Source: Bacillota bacterium
GTDB taxonomy: Bacteria; Bacillota; Clostridia; Peptostreptococcales; Anaerovoracaceae
Assembly: GCA_030527065.1 (NCBI GenBank)
Contig: JAUNBO010000059.1
Span: 1 to 7,371, forward strand
DNA: 7,371 bases
Direction: 5' to 3'
Under the pieces are notes generated by a model. The model was not told the origin of the DNA, ran no database searches, and saw only the letters and a list, made by a program, of their open reading frames with translations. Shown here one piece after another: positions 6,838 to 7,371 of the stretch. The first letter of the stretch is position 1, and the number at the start of each line of letters is the position of its first letter. Position numbers and translations under genes: made by a program.

Positions 6838-6863
6838 GGGAGAAGGCCCCCTTCTCCCCCTTT
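6838..6863 (+). terminator. Probable intrinsic terminator after the GerMN gene
   Basis: GGGAGAAGG (6838-6846) pairs perfectly over 9 bp with CCTTCTCCC (6850-6858) around a CCC loop, starting directly after the TGA stop codon. It is followed by CC and TTT, a short and weak T-tail, so termination may be partial. It is the strongest terminator candidate in the window and would separate the hpf-to-GerMN unit from the next gene. That gene nevertheless has no clear promoter of its own in the remaining 37 nt, so read-through may serve it. Confidence 0.55.
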
Positions 6864-6895
6864 CATAGTGCGAGAGAAAGAGAGATGAATGCGGT

Positions 6896-7371
6896 TTGAA
6901 AATCAGCAAAGCATATTACAGGGGCTGCCTGCTGGGAGGCGGCGTGGGAGACGCCCTGGGCTATCCTGTGCAGTTCATGTCGCTGGAGGAGATCCGCCGG
7001 ACCTGGGGGGACTCCGGCATCTGTGAGCCGGTGGTGGACGAGGCTGCGGGAAAGGCCCTCATCTCCGACAACACGCAGATGACCATCTTTACCACCGACG
7101 GGCTCATGTGGGCGGATACCAGAGCGAAAAAGCGGGGCATATACGCCTATACCACCTGCATTTTTTTCGCCTATCAGAAATGGCTTTACACGCAGACCGG
7201 CAGCTTTGCCGATAAAAAGTATGAGTTCCTTCTGGAAGGCGAGATCCTGCAATGGGAGGAGCTCTTCGCCAGGCGCTATCCGGGCAAGACCTGCCTGGCG
7301 GCGCTGTCCGGCAGCATCAACAGCAAATACGGGACCCAGCGGAACCGGATCAACAACAGCAAGGGCTGCGG
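6896..7371 (+). CDS. ADP-ribosylglycohydrolase-family protein, 5' part
   Basis: The reading frame is open from 6896 to the window edge (158 codons plus 2 nt) and incomplete at the 3' end. From the TTG it reads MKISKAYYRGCLLGGGVGDALGYPVQF. GDALG (18-22) and SDNTQMT (57-63) are the DraG/ARH-type signatures, and RRYPGKTCLAAL (126-137) with INNSKGC near the edge fits a subgroup common in Clostridia. Family members remove ADP-ribose from proteins or small molecules using two metal ions; this protein's substrate is unknown. An in-frame stop at 6866-6868 and the absence of an in-frame ATG before the conserved GDALG region make TTG (6896) the best start, with a weak purine-rich Shine-Dalgarno at 6872-6884. 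The ATG at 6885 is in another frame and stops after four codons. The usual metal motif (S/T)DDT is SDNT here (Asn59). No terminator or promoter clearly belongs to this gene. Confidence 0.88.
   Translation, partial: MKISKAYYRGCLLGGGVGDALGYPVQFMSLEEIRRTWGDSGICEPVVDEAAGKALISDNTQMTIFTTDGLMWADTRAKKRGIYAYTTCIFFAYQKWLYTQTGSFADKKYEFLLEGEILQWEELFARRYPGKTCLAALSGSINSKYGTQRNRINNSKGC

Noticed and set aside
6864..6869. CATAGT as a -10 element for the ADP-ribosylglycohydrolase gene
   Set aside because: No -35 match lies 16-18 nt upstream (that stretch is the terminator stem) and there is no extended TG motif.
1..7371. Search for a defence, phage, CRISPR or biosynthetic system
   Set aside because: Six of the seven plus-strand genes are accounted for by housekeeping or envelope families and the last is a widespread ADP-ribosylglycohydrolase family. 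There are no spaced repeats, integrase, transposase or toxin-antitoxin pairs in the window.

Overview
The window looks like a chromosomal housekeeping stretch from a GC-rich member of the Clostridia (Firmicutes), perhaps a gut Oscillospiraceae or Lachnospiraceae type. The placement rests on three things: the long form of ribosome hibernation factor, the cdaA-cdaR-glmM-glmS order typical of Firmicutes, and a GerMN-domain lipoprotein, a domain known from spore-forming Gram-positives. Every gene I can support lies on the plus strand. I saw no mobile elements, CRISPR arrays, tRNA or rRNA genes.

Layout. Positions 1-176 are an AT-rich promoter region followed by a GC-rich, palindrome-bearing leader. 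Then come hpf (177-707), cdaA (751-1605), cdaR (1598-2884, overlapping cdaA by 8 nt), glmM (2909-4258), glmS (4306-6147) and a GerMN-domain lipoprotein gene (6226-6837). A perfect 9-bp hairpin (6838-6858) probably ends this unit. The start of an ADP-ribosylglycohydrolase-family gene follows, apparently from a TTG codon at 6896, and runs off the window. Gaps within the first six genes are 24-78 nt or overlaps, so one transcript is plausible, with hairpins in three of the gaps.

How the genes fit together. CdaA makes the second messenger c-di-AMP, CdaR is its membrane-anchored extracytoplasmic partner, and GlmM is known in other Firmicutes to bind and inhibit CdaA. GlmS and GlmM supply glucosamine-6-P and glucosamine-1-P for UDP-GlcNAc and peptidoglycan. 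HPF at the head of the cluster pairs 100S ribosomes in stationary phase, so the cluster would combine ribosome hibernation, c-di-AMP signalling and cell-wall precursor supply.

I found no convincing new system. The points most worth a second look are: (i) near-absence of the tetramer TCGA, with isoleucine before Glu/Asp written as ATA in 19 of 20 cases; (ii) no space for a glmS ribozyme upstream of glmS; (iii) hpf joined to the c-di-AMP/GlcN cluster; (iv) structured intergenic hairpins, especially the one after glmS; (v) an Asp-to-Asn change in the metal motif of the ADP-ribosylglycohydrolase.
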